DNA of 64,000 nucleotides, taken from contig OY757011.1 of the NCBI GenBank assembly GCA_963580285.1, positions 95,773,650 through 95,837,649 on the forward strand. Reading direction: 5' to 3'. The notes beneath the pieces are model-generated. The model was not told the origin of the DNA. It did not search any database and saw only the letters and a list, made by a program, of their open reading frames with translations. This stretch comes from Lucinisca nassula (Eukaryota > Mollusca > Bivalvia > Lucinida > Lucinidae). Made by a program: the position numbers and the translations under genes. Positions 63,111 through 64,000 of this stretch are shown piece after piece (the first letter of the stretch is position 1; each line of letters starts with the position of its first letter).

Positions 63111-64000
63111 TTATATTTATTTATTTATGTATTGGCACAACACCGCGGATTTTTAATGACAGATTCCAGCCGTCTATTCTTGCTGTGCTGCACGTTTAAA
63201 GTAATTCAGGCTTTTTCTTCTGGCTTTGACCGCCATAAAAATATGAGTCCGCACAAAATGTAGTCCGGTTTGGCGCAGTAATCAAAATTGTACATGGGTA
63301 TTAGCTATCCTGTAAGAGCAATACAAACTTTTGAAGCAGACTCGACGATTCAGTATTTCAAATAAATCAGCTGCATCATGCAACGAGTTTGGCGAAGACT
63401 ACCCAGATCAATGCGGCGTCTGCTCAGCAGTCTGCTCAGGTTTTACACTCTTTTGTATCAGTGCTGTCAATATTTCATCCTTAAAGACCAGCCTGCTGTT
63501 GGACCAGGTCAGTTGTAGACAAGAATATAAATGGGTTTTCGTTTTGACTTTCGAGGTCAAGTTTAGGTCAGTTACAACATAGGTGTATATTGACTTTGCG
63601 TGGAGAAATGGAATAGAAAGGATGTCCCTTTCAACCCTGGAATATGGTACAGATACTTAGTGTAGGTCATGTGATATAATTCTAGGTGCCATATATTTAG
63701 CAGAATGGACAAGCCCACTTTCAGTGATGGAAGAGTGCACTCCAGGCAGTGAATAAATCAAAGCACTGGCAACACTCATGCCGATTGTCTCAAGATGCAG
63801 GCTGGTCATGAACGGGGAATTGGACTGATTCGTTTAAACTTAAGATGTTAGTAACTAATGCAAAAAAAGTGTATAACAAGATCAGCACCGCATTGTGTGG
63901 CGTTTGAACTCAGTTTACATTGTTTGCCAGTTCCAACATTTGATTCATGTGCAGATTTTACAGATAACACTTTCATGTACCCAACACTGACAAACGACGC
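63111..64000. other. Unassigned sequence
   Basis: No repeat family placed. GATCAATGCGGCGTCTGCTC at about 63407 resembles a MITE-H/G core fragment only. Confidence 0.4.

Overview
This 64 kb window looks like intergenic or intronic DNA from an animal genome that is AT-rich and dominated by repeats. I see no intact host gene, rRNA or functional tRNA. The tRNA-derived SINE families, the palindromic MITEs, the tandem hammerhead-ribozyme repeat and the reverse-transcriptase relics together suggest a mollusc, most likely a bivalve. That assignment is inference from remembered repeat families, not a database match. Most open reading frames of 60-160 codons fall inside MITEs, SINEs, microsatellites or retrotransposon 3' ends and are not genes.

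Family names used here are local labels. MITE-A (with variants A2 and A3) is a roughly 280-330 bp palindromic element. Its ends read GCGTGTTTTCGTGAT (A) or CCGTGAAA/CATGTCCGT-like (A2/A3), and it has a central hairpin containing ATTGTGGGTACTCGTTAGAA. SINE-1 to SINE-4 are short retroposons: SINE-1, -2 and -4 have tRNA-like heads, and SINE-3 (about 300 bp) is the most numerous. MITE-H carries a hairpin GATCAGACGCC/GGCGTCTGATC. Family I is a roughly 540 bp sequence that directly follows a reverse-transcriptase ORF and recurs as 5'-truncated copies.

Layout. 0-9 kb: TAGG/CCTA arrays with SINE insertions, then a 3.4 kb transposon (3460-6853) with GGCCGA-rich inverted ends inserted into a SINE-3. 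9-16 kb: long palindromes, a tandemly duplicated 475 bp palindromic element carrying TGACGTCA octamers, and a tandem duplication of about 496 bp. 16.3-29.1 kb: apparently one 12.8 kb inverted-repeat element, because the two halves of a single MITE-A lie on either side of it. It contains a 1.5 kb transposon with 9 bp target-site duplications, SINEs, MITEs and an array of 85 bp tRNA-like units. 29-43 kb: many MITE-A/H and SINE copies, a 2.7 kb inverted-repeat candidate, and a tandem pair of hammerhead ribozymes (38.4-38.7 kb) with a 266 nt period inside a MITE-A. 44-62 kb: three degraded reverse-transcriptase relics, ten copies of Family I and an 80 bp minisatellite of about 2.5 kb. 62-64 kb: two MITE-A copies, then unassigned sequence with one weak exon-like ORF.

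The most informative signals are the nested insertions with target-site duplications, which give a relative chronology; the tandem hammerhead repeat (retrozyme-like); the link between Family I and a specific reverse-transcriptase ORF; and a 3'-tail motif shared by otherwise different SINEs. Coordinates of repeat ends are by eye and may be off by about 5-20 bases unless a target-site duplication is quoted.
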